This document shows positions 9,080 through 16,749 of a stretch of 64,000 nucleotides of DNA, piece after piece (position 1 is the stretch's first letter; each line of letters opens with the position of its first letter). The notes below the pieces were generated by a model. The model searched no databases. It was not told the origin of the DNA and worked only from the letters and a program-made list of their open reading frames with translations. Where the stretch lies: assembly GCF_029318685.1 (NCBI RefSeq), contig NZ_CP119677.1, forward strand, positions 2,843,001 to 2,907,000, read 5' to 3'. The position numbers and the translations under genes are program-made. The DNA is from Ruminiclostridium papyrosolvens DSM 2782 (GTDB lineage: Bacteria; Bacillota; Clostridia; Acetivibrionales; DSM-1351).

Positions 9080-9730
9080 TTATACTTTTATATTATGTTT
9101 GAATGCATATATGGCTGCCTGAGTTCTATCATTAACGTCAAGCTTTTTGAATATGTTTGATATATGGTTTTTAACAGTTTTTTCGCTTATATAAAGGGTT
9201 TTAGCAATTTCTTTATTAATCATTCCCTCTGCTATAAGTTTTAAAACTTCCACTTCTCGATTGGTCAGGTTGTTTGCAATAGATTTATCCTGTTCATATA
9301 GTGTTACTCTGTTAAATTCCTTTACAAGCTCGCCGGTCATATTAGGCTGTATGTATGTTTGGTCATGGTAAACACTTCTTATTGCCTCTATCAGCACTGA
9401 TGATTCCGCATCCTTTAAAACATAACCCTCACATCCAAGCTGTAATGTCTTAAACAGATATTCTCTGTCCTGATGCAGCGTCAACACAATTATTTTATAA
9501 TTTACAGGCTCCTGCTTTAACATTTTAATGGCCTGAAGACCATTTATAACAGGCATATTTATATCCATCAGGATAATATCAGGCCTTATCTTTTTGGACA
9601 TGGCAACAGCTTCCTCGCCATTAGATGCCTGCGAAACCACGCAAATATCTTCCTCCAACTCAAGGATAGTTTTTAATCCTTGTCGAACCATAGCATGGTC
9701 ATCTGCAATCATTACCCTAATTTTATTCAT
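9080..9730 (-). CDS. degU: DegU-like response regulator (NarL/LuxR family)
   Basis: A 216-residue transcription factor. The receiver domain (1-120) has acidic residues ADDH, phospho-acceptor Asp56 in ILMDINMP, and Lys in VLKDAES. The C-terminal LuxR-type HTH (about 150-212) reads LTNREVEVLKLIAEGMINKE and ISEKTVKNHISNIFKKL. The same strand-end motif VNDRTQAAIYAFKH is found in DegU proteins. The start overlaps the end of degS by 4 bases with GGAGG inside degS, so they are translationally coupled. In Bacillus DegS/DegU controls exoenzymes, competence and motility; in a cellulolytic clostridium exoenzyme control is an attractive guess only. Confidence 0.87.
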   Translation of the reverse strand: MNKIRVMIADDHAMVRQGLKTILELEEDICVVSQASNGEEAVAMSKKIRPDIILMDINMPVINGLQAIKMLKQEPVNYKIIVLTLHQDREYLFKTLQLGCEGYVLKDAESSVLIEAIRSVYHDQTYIQPNMTGELVKEFNRVTLYEQDKSIANNLTNREVEVLKLIAEGMINKEIAKTLYISEKTVKNHISNIFKKLDVNDRTQAAIYAFKHNIKV

Positions 9731-10902
9731 TTCTGAGAGTCCTCCCCTTCATCCAGTAATGGTATATGAATCGTAATTTTAGTTCCTACTCCGACCTGTG
9801 ATACTATATCCACCTCTCCTTCAAGCAGGGTCACCCTCTCTTTCATGCTAAAAAGGCCAAATCCGCCAGTACTTTCAGGCTCTATTGTTTTAACATTCTT
9901 AGTGTTAAATCCAACACCATTATCAGCAATGATGATAATTAATTTTTGGTTGACATGCTCCAAAAGAATTGAAACTCTTTTTGCCTGTGCGTGTTTTAGT
10001 ACATTATTCAAGGATTCCTGTACAATTCTGAAAGCCGCAAGTGATATGACGGGCTTAATTTCTTCATTAATTGCTCTGGATCTGAGCTGAACATCAATCC
10101 CCGTTTCTTCTTTGAATGAAATTACATAACGCTCTAAAGTCGGCAGTAACCCTAAATCATCAAGAGCCATAGGTCTTAGGTTATATATTATCTTTCTGAC
10201 CTCCTGAAGACCTTCTCTCATAACTTTTTTAAGGTTCTGCAGTTCTTTTCTTGCTTCATTAACATCTTTATCCATCAGACGCTCACAAATCTCAGCTTTA
10301 ATAACAATATTTGACATTGATTGTGCAGGACCATCGTGAATTTCTCGGGCAACTCTTTTGCGTTCTTCCTCCTGAGCCTCTATAATCTTGATTCCGAGAA
10401 ACTGCCTCTGCTGCAAATTATCCAACTGCTCCCCTGCATTTTGCAAATCTCCGCTAAGATAGTCCAGAGCGATGCTCACATGTCCTATGAGGCTATCTGC
10501 CCTTTCCAGAGTTTTCAGGCATTCCTTTATTCTTATTTCAAGGTCGTTTCTTCTTCTAATGAGAAAGGTCTCCTGTTCACGCCTTACCGCAAGTTCAACT
10601 CTTATATTATCTGCAGTCTGGTAAGCCTTGGCAAGCTCATTCTGACTATGCCTGTTAAATTCCTTATTTACATCATATAGTTTCTTTTTACTTAGTTTAA
10701 GGTCATGTTCCAGATTTTCGATTACACTGACAATTTCAAAGACCTGCTGTTTTAGTGTTACTAATTCATCTTCAAGTCTTTTGCATTCCTTTCTTGAGTT
10801 CTCAGCAATTTCAATAATCTCGTTCTTACCTGATTCAATAGATTTTATAGTTTTTGTAATTATATCATTCATCTGTACAGAATTATTTTTATAGCTTCTC
10901 AT
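9727..10902 (-). CDS. degS: DegS-like cytoplasmic sensor histidine kinase
   Basis: A 391-residue kinase without membrane segments. Residues 1-165 form a long coiled-coil DegS sensor domain (QQVFEIVSVIENLEHDLK and similar). A HisKA_3 dimerisation helix follows with phospho-His189 in EERKRVAREIHDGPAQS, then an HATPase domain with N-box QESLNNVLKHA and the glycine motifs DNGVGFN and GGFGLFSMKERV. The order and wording match Bacillus DegS closely. A TTG at 10914 is possible, but ATG at 10902 has better spacing to GGA. It is the first gene of the degSU operon; the stimulus is unknown. Confidence 0.87.
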   Translation of the reverse strand: MRSYKNNSVQMNDIITKTIKSIESGKNEIIEIAENSRKECKRLEDELVTLKQQVFEIVSVIENLEHDLKLSKKKLYDVNKEFNRHSQNELAKAYQTADNIRVELAVRREQETFLIRRRNDLEIRIKECLKTLERADSLIGHVSIALDYLSGDLQNAGEQLDNLQQRQFLGIKIIEAQEEERKRVAREIHDGPAQSMSNIVIKAEICERLMDKDVNEARKELQNLKKVMREGLQEVRKIIYNLRPMALDDLGLLPTLERYVISFKEETGIDVQLRSRAINEEIKPVISLAAFRIVQESLNNVLKHAQAKRVSILLEHVNQKLIIIIADNGVGFNTKNVKTIEPESTGGFGLFSMKERVTLLEGEVDIVSQVGVGTKITIHIPLLDEGEDSQK

Positions 10903-11084
10903 GTTTTTGTCCAATCTTTATAATCCCGCAAACAGCAGGTGAATATTTCTACACTATAGTATATTTTACCTAATATCTATTTTTCCTACAATAAATATTA
11001 TAAAAAATATCTTAATATATAAATATTAGCAAAAAGCACCGTGCATTTAATTGAAAATTTTATAATATTTTTTGAAATTAAGTG

Positions 11085-11113
11085 TTGACAATAATACTAT
11101 CAGCTCTTATAAT
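11085..11113 (+). promoter_or_regulatory. Consensus sigma-A promoter of tRNA-Lys copy 1
   Basis: TTGACA (11085-11090), a 17-base spacer, then TATAAT (11108-11113); all 12 positions match consensus. The tRNA starts about 38 bases downstream. Confidence 0.92.
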
Positions 11114-11151
11114 GTAAAAGTGTTCGGACGGCAAGTCCTTAAATTAAATAT

Positions 11152-11227
11152 GCGCCATTAGCTCAGTTGGTAGAGCACCTGACTCTTAATCAGGGTGTCC
11201 CCGGTTCGACCCCGTGATGGCGCACCA
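11152..11227 (+). tRNA. tRNA-Lys (anticodon CTT), copy 1
   Basis: A 76-base cloverleaf with a GCGCCAT/ATGGCGC acceptor stem, AGCTCAGTTGGTAGAGC D arm, anticodon loop CTCTTAA (CTT), GGTTCGACC T arm and encoded CCA. It is identical to the copy at 11419-11494. Confidence 0.97.
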
Positions 11228-11230
11228 AAC

Positions 11231-11266
11231 AAAACCGCTTATCTCTAAGGCTAAGCGGTTTTTGTT
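11231..11266 (+). terminator. Terminator of tRNA-Lys copy 1
   Basis: AAAACCGCTTA pairs with TAAGCGGTTTT around a 10-nt loop and runs into T7. Confidence 0.9.
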
Positions 11267-11347
11267 TTTTATAAAGTATAAAATATTGTTCCCAAGAACC
11301 AACAATAAGAATTCTACATTTTTTTCAGATAAATAAATATTTTGTTG

Positions 11348-11376
11348 TTGACATTATCAAATATTGCTCTTATAAT
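11348..11376 (+). promoter_or_regulatory. Consensus sigma-A promoter of tRNA-Lys copy 2
   Basis: TTGACA (11348-11353), 17 bases, TATAAT (11371-11376). The start-site segment AAAAGTGTTCGG is shared with copy 1, while most of the spacer is not. Confidence 0.92.
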
Positions 11377-11418
11377 ATAAAAGTGTTCGGGCGAGGTAAG
11401 CCCTTGAATATTAAGTAT

Positions 11419-11494
11419 GCGCCATTAGCTCAGTTGGTAGAGCACCTGACTCTTAATCAGGGTGTCCCCGGTTCGACCCCGTGATGGCGCACCA
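11419..11494 (+). tRNA. tRNA-Lys (anticodon CTT), copy 2
   Basis: A second, identical 76-base tRNA-Lys with encoded CCA, under its own promoter and terminator. The repeat unit is about 267 bases. Confidence 0.97.
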
Positions 11495-11526
11495 AAAAAC
11501 CGTTTGATTATTCAAACGGTTTTTAT
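11495..11526. terminator. Terminator of tRNA-Lys copy 2
   Basis: AAAAACCGTTTGA, loop TTAT, TCAAACGGTTTTT and a T-rich tail. It also lies just beyond the stop of the convergent GIY-YIG gene. Confidence 0.9.
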
Positions 11527-11531
11527 TTTTG

Positions 11532-11795
11532 TTAAAATACTTCTAGTAAATCATTTTGTGTTGAAATTAATATTTCTTTTTGCTTTCTGGTCATTTTTTT
11601 GATGCCGTGTTCTCTTGATAACGCTATAGATTTAGTTTCCACCTCTTCGTAATACACAAGAGTCACAGGAAGTCTTGCTCTTGTATATTTTGCTCCCTTG
11701 CCCAGATTATGCACTTTAATTCTTTTTTGCAAATCATTCGTATACCCTGTATACAGTGTCTTGTCAGCACATTGTAAAACATAAACGTAATACAT
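11532..11795 (-). CDS. GIY-YIG domain protein, UPF0213 type
   Basis: An 87-residue single-domain GIY-YIG protein: [20 protein letters not shown] gives the paired Tyr strand motifs, followed by Arg in [20 protein letters not shown] and a Glu region. This is the size and wording of the UPF0213/YazA group. Members are small nuclease-fold proteins with a possible DNA-repair role. An upstream in-frame ATG at 11855 overlaps the cyclase gene; the AGAGGTG site favours the start at 11795. Cellular role is unknown. Confidence 0.82.
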   Translation of the reverse strand: MYYVYVLQCADKTLYTGYTNDLQKRIKVHNLGKGAKYTRARLPVTLVYYEEVETKSIALSREHGIKKMTRKQKEILISTQNDLLEVF

Positions 11796-11835
11796 TTTTT
11801 TAAAAAACACCTCTAATATGTAAATATTTAATATT

Positions 11836-12456
11836 CTAAACAAGTATTTTAGCAACAGCCCTCACCATACAGGAATCAGCCCTAATCTTTAAAGGAAATG
11901 CCATTAATTCAAAATCAGATCCTGACGGGATTTTGTCCAGATTAGTTAGATTTTCCAGCAGCAGAACACCGTTGCCCAGCAAGTATTTGTGCATTTCATA
12001 AGGGAATTTGTCAGGTGAAGGTGAATCCATTCCCACCAATTTAACCCCTTGGTTTACCAGCATTCTGCAAAATGACAGGTCAAGCACGGGGTGATTACTA
12101 TAATAGATATCCTGTCCGTAAAATCTATCCATCCCGGTATGAATCAATACTATACTCTTTCCCCGCATAGTTTGCAAATGGCTGTTTTCTGCTTCTAAAA
12201 CGCTTTTACCAAAGGTATGTATTAGGCATGCAGGGCCATAAAATCTTTCCAAAGGATAGTCACATATGTATTCATAAACATCAGTCAAGTGCATTGCCCC
12301 ATCAACATGAGTTCCAACGTGCATTCCTGTTTCAATCCAATGATTATTATACTGTTCTTGGGAAAATTTATGGGTATGGCACACTTTCACACAAGCGTCC
12401 CCGGGATAAACAGGCATATTGTTAAATATATCACGAGATAAATCTATTAGTTTCAT
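11836..12456 (-). CDS. Cyclase/kynurenine-formamidase-like metal hydrolase
   Basis: A 206-residue protein of the cyclase family (Pfam Cyclase). The metal-binding signature [11 protein letters not shown] (about residues 46-56) fits HxGTHxDxPxH with Ala-Met in place of Pro. [15 protein letters not shown] is the usual N-terminus, and [18 protein letters not shown] matches the second conserved region. Family members hydrolyse N-formylkynurenine or cyclic amides. There is no tryptophan-degradation gene nearby, so the substrate is open. It precedes the GIY-YIG gene on the same strand with a 40-base gap. Confidence 0.82.
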   Translation of the reverse strand: MKLIDLSRDIFNNMPVYPGDACVKVCHTHKFSQEQYNNHWIETGMHVGTHVDGAMHLTDVYEYICDYPLERFYGPACLIHTFGKSVLEAENSHLQTMRGKSIVLIHTGMDRFYGQDIYYSNHPVLDLSFCRMLVNQGVKLVGMDSPSPDKFPYEMHKYLLGNGVLLLENLTNLDKIPSGSDFELMAFPLKIRADSCMVRAVAKILV

Positions 12457-12524
12457 ATTTTTACTTCCTAATAATTTTTATAGTCTATATCAATTATACC
12501 GTTTTTATGAACTCAGGTAAAATT

Positions 12525-12584
12525 AATAACAAAAAGGCTTCATAAAGCCGATTTAACCTCAGCAAAATGAAGCCTTTTGTTATT
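12525..12584 (-). terminator. Terminator overlapping the stop of the small secreted protein gene
   Basis: AATAACAAAAAGGCTTCAT pairs with ATGAAGCCTTTTGTTATT across a 23-nt loop. The right arm includes the stop codon of the gene at 12583-12984. Confidence 0.75.
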
Positions 12585-12984
12585 ATTGTACGCTATAAGT
12601 GGTAACAACACTGCTTGCACCGCAGGTAATGTCTATATTATATGTCCCGGTATCCGTTTTCTCGTCTACCTTCCAAGTACATAAAAGATTTCCATCCTTA
12701 CCTGCAACCAAATTTCTTACAGATGAGTAATCTCTCCCGTTGATTTTATAGGATGCAATAATTCTGCAATTTGAGCCTGGTGCAACCTTTATTGCAAGTA
12801 CCCCTATTTCTCCTCGTTTGATATACGGTCTTCTAGCAACAATTTCTATTCCTCCGTCATTTTGTGCTTGGAAGTTGCTTTGCCTATTTGTCACATCTAT
12901 ACTCCCGTCCTTTAAACCTTTGTAGTTTATAAAGCCCGGCAGCAATAATGCAATAGCTAATAAATAAGATAAAATACGTTTCAA
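12583..12984 (-). CDS. Small secreted protein of unknown function
   Basis: A 133-residue protein starting at a TTG, with AGGTGAT about 9 bases upstream. The N-terminus MKRILSYLLAIALLLPGFIN is a signal peptide or signal anchor. The mature part (about 45-133) is predicted beta-rich (IVARRPYIKRGEIGVLAIKV, RNLVAGKDGNLLCTWKVD, TGTYNIDITCG) and looks like one immunoglobulin-like domain with three cysteines. Single-gene unit ending in a terminator. I do not recognise a specific family; envelope location is inferred from the signal sequence. Confidence 0.65.
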   Translation of the reverse strand: MKRILSYLLAIALLLPGFINYKGLKDGSIDVTNRQSNFQAQNDGGIEIVARRPYIKRGEIGVLAIKVAPGSNCRIIASYKINGRDYSSVRNLVAGKDGNLLCTWKVDEKTDTGTYNIDITCGASSVVTTYSVQ

Positions 12985-13069
12985 AATAAAATCACCTCGA
13001 AGTATTTATTACTTATTTTTCACCATTATTATTTTAATATTAATTGTTTAAGGTAGTAATTAATGCTAA

Positions 13070-13609
13070 TTAATAATTTTTTGCAAGAATCTGGAAGTAT
13101 GCTTGAGGATGGTCGCATACAGGACATACTTGAGGAGCTGTTTCTCCTACGTGAATGTGTCCGCAGTTTGCGCACTGCCATATTACTTTTTCATCTTTAA
13201 TAAATACTGCATTACCTTCAACATTCTTTAAAAGAGCCAGATATCTCTCCTCATGCTCTTTTTCAATTTCTGCTACAGCTTCAAAAAGATAAGCTATTTT
13301 ATCAAAACCTTCTTCTTTTGCCTCTTTTGCAAATTGCGCATACATATCGGTCCATTCATAATGCTCGCCGCTTGCAGCATCCTTGAGATTGGATGCAGTA
13401 TCGCCTATACCATCATGTAGAAGTTTAAACCATATTTTAGCATGCTCTTTTTCATTATTTGCTGTTTCCGTAAACAATGCTGCTATTTGCTCATATCCCT
13501 CTTTTTTTGCTTTCGATGCATAATATGTATACTTGTTTCTTGCCTGTGATTCCCCTGCAAATGCAGCCATAAGGTTTGCTTCTGTCTTAGTTCCCTTTAA
13601 GTTACTCAA
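13070..13609 (-). CDS. rbr: Rubrerythrin
   Basis: A cytoplasmic peroxide-scavenging di-iron protein of anaerobes. The 179 residues contain an erythrin four-helix domain with iron ligands in [25 protein letters not shown] and [15 protein letters not shown]-terminal rubredoxin-like knuckle reads CANCGH ... [11 protein letters not shown]. The gene appears to start at TTG, 9 bases after AGGAGG; no ATG fits. It is monocistronic. Rubrerythrins reduce H2O2 using rubredoxin or NADH donors not present in this window. Confidence 0.95.
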   Translation of the reverse strand: MSNLKGTKTEANLMAAFAGESQARNKYTYYASKAKKEGYEQIAALFTETANNEKEHAKIWFKLLHDGIGDTASNLKDAASGEHYEWTDMYAQFAKEAKEEGFDKIAYLFEAVAEIEKEHEERYLALLKNVEGNAVFIKDEKVIWQCANCGHIHVGETAPQVCPVCDHPQAYFQILAKNY

Positions 13610-13840
13610 TTGAAGTTACCTCCTGTTTTTTAAAATAATAATATATTAATAATGTTATACCATAGTTTTCTTGATTTGAAACCACCCTTTTCAGAAAAAA
13701 ACTAATGATAAATTATATCACACAAAGGTAATTTTAATGAATTATGCCAATACTATGTTTGCTTATATAAGTTATAATGTTAAACAAAAGATATTGATTA
13801 ATATTAATAATAATAGACATAGCACAGGAGGCTGATTATC

Positions 13841-14320
13841 ATGGATAAATCAATTAGCAAAAAGGTATCTGATTCCAGAACTGAGCAAATTCAAATACTA
13901 ATGCCTGAACATATAAACGGGTTTAACCGTCTTTTTGGCGGCAAGCTTATGGAGTGGATTGACGTTGTTGCAGCTGTTGTTGCCAGAAGGCATTCCGGCT
14001 GTAATGTAACTACAGCATCCATAGACAATTTACAATTCAAAGCACCTGCTTACGTAAATAGTACTATATTTTTACTGGGTCAGATTACTTATGTAGGAAA
14101 TACGTCAATGGAAGTAAGAGTAGATACCTTTGTGGAAGAACTCAACGGAACACGTCGCATGATAAACAGAGCATATCTGGTTCTCGTTGCATTGGATAAT
14201 AATGACCTTCCTGTTCCCGCTCCGGGAATAATCCTGGAAACAGAAGAAGAGAAAGCAGAATGGGAAGCCGCCAGAAAACGCTGTGAACTAAGAAAGCAAA
14301 GACGCCGTGAAGAGTTCTGA
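13841..14320 (+). CDS. Acyl-CoA thioesterase, hotdog fold (YciA/BACH type)
   Basis: A 159-residue single hotdog domain. PEHINGFNRLFGGKLMEWID carries the N/D-type catalytic segment at the start of the long helix, and HSGCNVTTASIDNLQFKAPA is the typical following strand. This group cleaves acyl-CoA to free acid and CoA. A strong AGGAGG site precedes the ATG. It converges with the AAA ATPase gene, 12 bases away. Substrate length cannot be read. Confidence 0.86.
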   Translation: MDKSISKKVSDSRTEQIQILMPEHINGFNRLFGGKLMEWIDVVAAVVARRHSGCNVTTASIDNLQFKAPAYVNSTIFLLGQITYVGNTSMEVRVDTFVEELNGTRRMINRAYLVLVALDNNDLPVPAPGIILETEEEKAEWEAARKRCELRKQRRREEF

Positions 14321-14331
14321 TATAGCACTGA

Positions 14332-15084
14332 TTAATCAGAATCAAATAAATACCTGAGCATTTTTTGAGGATTGTTAAGAAATTGTCTGGTTACAATATA
14401 ATGCTCAGTTTCCTCATACTGAGTCAACTTAATCCCATTCTCATCTATTGTGAAAATATCTGCATCTGGATAAGCCAATAGAATAGGCGAATGGGTAGCT
14501 ATAATAAACTGACAGTTTTGTTTGACAAGCTCATTTATACGAACCAGTAGTGTCATCTGTCTGGTCGGGGACAGTGCAGCTTCAGGTTCATCAAGTACAT
14601 ACAGGCTGTTCCCTCCAAACCTGTTCAATATCAGTGACATGAAGCTTTCTCCATGGGACTGATCGTGCAGAGATTTTCCTCCATATATATGTATGAATGG
14701 GTTTGGTGCAGCCTTATCAAGCCTGTCAATCTCACTTGCAACATTATAGAAGCTTTCAGCTCTTAGAAAAAAACCATCTTTCGGTCTTTTTACACCCTTT
14801 GCAACAATGAGATTTTTATATAACGTAGAATGTGTTTCTACTGAAGAAAAATTAAAATTTTTTGTGCCACCCTCAGGATTAAACCCTAAATTTACGGCAA
14901 TAGCCTCTAGTAAAGTTGATTTTCCGGTACCGTTTTCACCTACAAAAAAGGTTACTTTCTTATTTATACTCAAAGGTCCAAGATTCCTGACAACAGGTAA
15001 AGAAAAAACATAGCTTTCATTGGACGAAATATCTTCTCTTAGTTTAATTTCTCTCACATACAAATCATTGAAAAGGTTAGGCAT
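14332..15084 (-). CDS. AAA family ATPase (SMC/ABC-like, stand-alone)
   Basis: A 250-residue ATPase with Walker A GENGTGKST (near residue 51), a signature-like SHGESFMSLI, Walker B LYVLDEPEAALS and the following H-loop ATHSPILL. This is the AAA_15/AAA_23 type, related to RecF/SMC heads but without a long coiled coil. Such short proteins occur singly in many Firmicutes; some act in defence or toxin systems, many are uncharacterised. No partner nuclease or methylase is adjacent. The start has GGAGGAAGAAGG before the ATG. Confidence 0.82.
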   Translation of the reverse strand: MPNLFNDLYVREIKLREDISSNESYVFSLPVVRNLGPLSINKKVTFFVGENGTGKSTLLEAIAVNLGFNPEGGTKNFNFSSVETHSTLYKNLIVAKGVKRPKDGFFLRAESFYNVASEIDRLDKAAPNPFIHIYGGKSLHDQSHGESFMSLILNRFGGNSLYVLDEPEAALSPTRQMTLLVRINELVKQNCQFIIATHSPILLAYPDADIFTIDENGIKLTQYEETEHYIVTRQFLNNPQKMLRYLFDSD

Positions 15085-15249
15085 CCTTCTTCCTCCGTAA
15101 TAGGTTCCCTAAGGGTTTATCAATTTCTATTATATACAGGTTTCTTCAATAAATCAAGAACATTTGTTCTGTTTATTTTATCTGATAACCTTTGATTATT
15201 TAGAAAAATATGTAATAATAATCATATAATCATTGACGGAGATGTTTTT

Positions 15250-15984
15250 ATGAATATTGATATATTGACAGATATTATAAGAAATGCTGACAGCATTGTA
15301 TTTTTCGGAGGAGCAGGAATGAGTACCGAGTCAGGCATACCTGATTTCCGGTCTGAAAACGGCCTTTATATGACAGCCGGCGGCACAAAGTACTCACCTG
15401 AAACAATGCTTTCACACAGTTTTTTTGTTTCGCATACCGACGAGTTTTTCAAATATTATACAACTAAAATGATATGTAAAGAGGCTAAACCAAATTCAGG
15501 ACATATAGCTCTGGCAAAACTTGAGGAAGCCGGCAGACTTAAAGCTGTTGTAACACAGAATATAGATGGTCTTCACCAACTGGCCGGCAGCAAAAAAGTT
15601 TTTGAGCTGCACGGCTCGGTTCACAGAAATTATTGTACTAAATGCAGAAGCTTTTACGATTTGGATTATATACTTAATGCAAAAGCTATTCCCCGTTGTG
15701 TTAAATGCAACAGTGTTATCAAGCCTGATGTGGTACTGTATGAGGAGTCTTTGGATAATGACGTGGTAAGCGGTGCCATAAATTCAATAAGAACTGCCGA
15801 TGTTCTTATTATTGGCGGAACTTCACTGGTTGTATATCCTGCAGCAGGACTTATTGATTACTTTAGAGGGAAAAAACTGGTTCTTGTTAATAAAAGCACC
15901 ACGCCCTATGATTCAAGAGCTGACCTCGTAATAAATGATTCAGTGGGAAAAGTCCTTGAAACTGCTGTAAAACCCATTCTATAA
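15250..15984 (+). CDS. cobB: NAD-dependent protein deacylase (sirtuin)
   Basis: Removes acyl groups from protein lysines using NAD, giving nicotinamide and O-acyl-ADP-ribose. The 244 residues show GAGMSTESGIPDFRS, TQNIDGLHQLAG, the catalytic His in FELHGSVHRNYC, four zinc cysteines (CTKC ... CVKC), and GTSLVVYPAAGL. It is a normal full-length bacterial Sir2, divergent from the AAA ATPase gene and convergent with fluC, 4 bases from it. The orthologue in Bacillus is srtN; in E. coli cobB. Confidence 0.94.
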   Translation: MNIDILTDIIRNADSIVFFGGAGMSTESGIPDFRSENGLYMTAGGTKYSPETMLSHSFFVSHTDEFFKYYTTKMICKEAKPNSGHIALAKLEEAGRLKAVVTQNIDGLHQLAGSKKVFELHGSVHRNYCTKCRSFYDLDYILNAKAIPRCVKCNSVIKPDVVLYEESLDNDVVSGAINSIRTADVLIIGGTSLVVYPAAGLIDYFRGKKLVLVNKSTTPYDSRADLVINDSVGKVLETAVKPIL

Positions 15985-15988
15985 AAAA

Positions 15989-16369
15989 CTACATATTTAC
16001 AATTGTTTTAGCAAGCATTTTGCCTAATACAACACCCATAAGGCAAAATGCTATGCTTAAAATAATATTTGCTACACCAAAAACTGCTTTTCCATCCTGA
16101 AAAAGGTTAACAGTTTCCAGACTAAAGGTTGAAAATGTTGTAAACCCTCCTAAAATACCTGTAGTTAAAAATAACTGTAATTTTTTGTTATCAGGACACA
16201 AACCCACAAGCAGCTGTGTTAATAATCCTATCAAAAAAGAACCCAGTATGTTAATAATTAGTGTTGCTATAGGAAAACCACTTGTATTAATCTTATTTAT
16301 TAAAGTTGATATATAATATCTTGATGCTGCCCCAATGAATCCTCCAAGTCCCACAAATATTGCGTTCAT
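15989..16369 (-). CDS. crcB: Fluoride ion channel FluC/CrcB
   Basis: A 126-residue inner-membrane protein with four hydrophobic segments, exporting fluoride as a dual-topology dimer. It has GLGGFIGAASRYYIS at the N-terminus, the polar track Asn in INILGSF, and the signature TGILGGFTTFSTFS. Only one crcB is present here, whereas many Firmicutes carry a tandem pair; homodimers are also known. I see no fluoride riboswitch in its 5' region. Confidence 0.93.
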   Translation of the reverse strand: MNAIFVGLGGFIGAASRYYISTLINKINTSGFPIATLIINILGSFLIGLLTQLLVGLCPDNKKLQLFLTTGILGGFTTFSTFSLETVNLFQDGKAVFGVANIILSIAFCLMGVVLGKMLAKTIVNM

Positions 16370-16534
16370 TTTAAAATCCCCTTCTTAAGCCATTTCATTA
16401 TAAATATTTTCTCAAGTTAATCAAAATGTAAGTGTATTTTTATTATATACCAGGTTATATTTATACTCAAATTCCTTTCAAAATGCAATTTCATAATTGC
16501 ACTATTCTCAAAGATGTGATAAATTATTTATGCG

Positions 16535-16570
16535 TGTAAATGCATAAATTCGACTTTTTATGCATTTACA
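16535..16570 (+). repeat. 14-bp hairpin just 5' of the glycine aptamer
   Basis: TGTAAATGCATAAA and its exact complement around an 8-nt loop. It abuts the aptamer P1. It could be part of the riboswitch architecture or an independent hairpin. Confidence 0.6.
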
Positions 16571-16713
16571 GCTCTCTGGAGAGTCCCAGGAATGGGCGCC
16601 GAAGGTGCAAGGCAATGGTTTTTTCATTGCCGGTCTCTCAGGCAAAAGGACAGAGCTTTATAGCTTAACGTCTTTCTCTTGGAGAGCCAAAACATTCGTT
16701 TTGGCTTTTTTGT
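16569..16713 (+). promoter_or_regulatory. Glycine riboswitch (single aptamer) and terminator
   Basis: GAGAGTCCCAGG, GGGCGCCGAAGGTGCAAGG and GGTCTCTCAGGCAAAAGGACAG-like segments (16575-16655) are the conserved glycine aptamer elements. Only one full aptamer is seen. The following GCTTTATAGC...GGAGAGC segment may be a ghost-aptamer helix. An intrinsic terminator AGCCAAAAC/GTTTTGGCT with T6 lies at 16685-16712. Placed before an AGCS symporter, it probably lets glycine control uptake; the direction of control cannot be read with certainty. Confidence 0.9.
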
Positions 16714-16749
16714 TTTTCAAAAATTTCAAGAAAGGATAGGTTAAAAATA

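Noticed and set aside
9080-10902. T-box upstream of the acyl-CoA synthetase possibly belonging to degSU
   Set aside because: degSU is transcribed toward the leader and ends before it; the T-box terminator and ribosome site order place the ligase gene as its target.
11836-12456. Calling the cyclase-family protein kynurenine formamidase (kynB)
   Set aside because: The metal motif departs from the strict form and no tryptophan-catabolism gene is near; only the family name is supported.
14332-15984. AAA ATPase and Sir2 genes side by side as a possible defence system
   Set aside because: The two genes are divergent, the sirtuin is a standard zinc-containing deacylase of normal size without a fused domain, and no nuclease, Argonaute or other partner is nearby.
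16370-16530. Fluoride riboswitch before crcB
   Set aside because: The conserved GGUGAUGG-type core is not present on the minus strand upstream of the gene.
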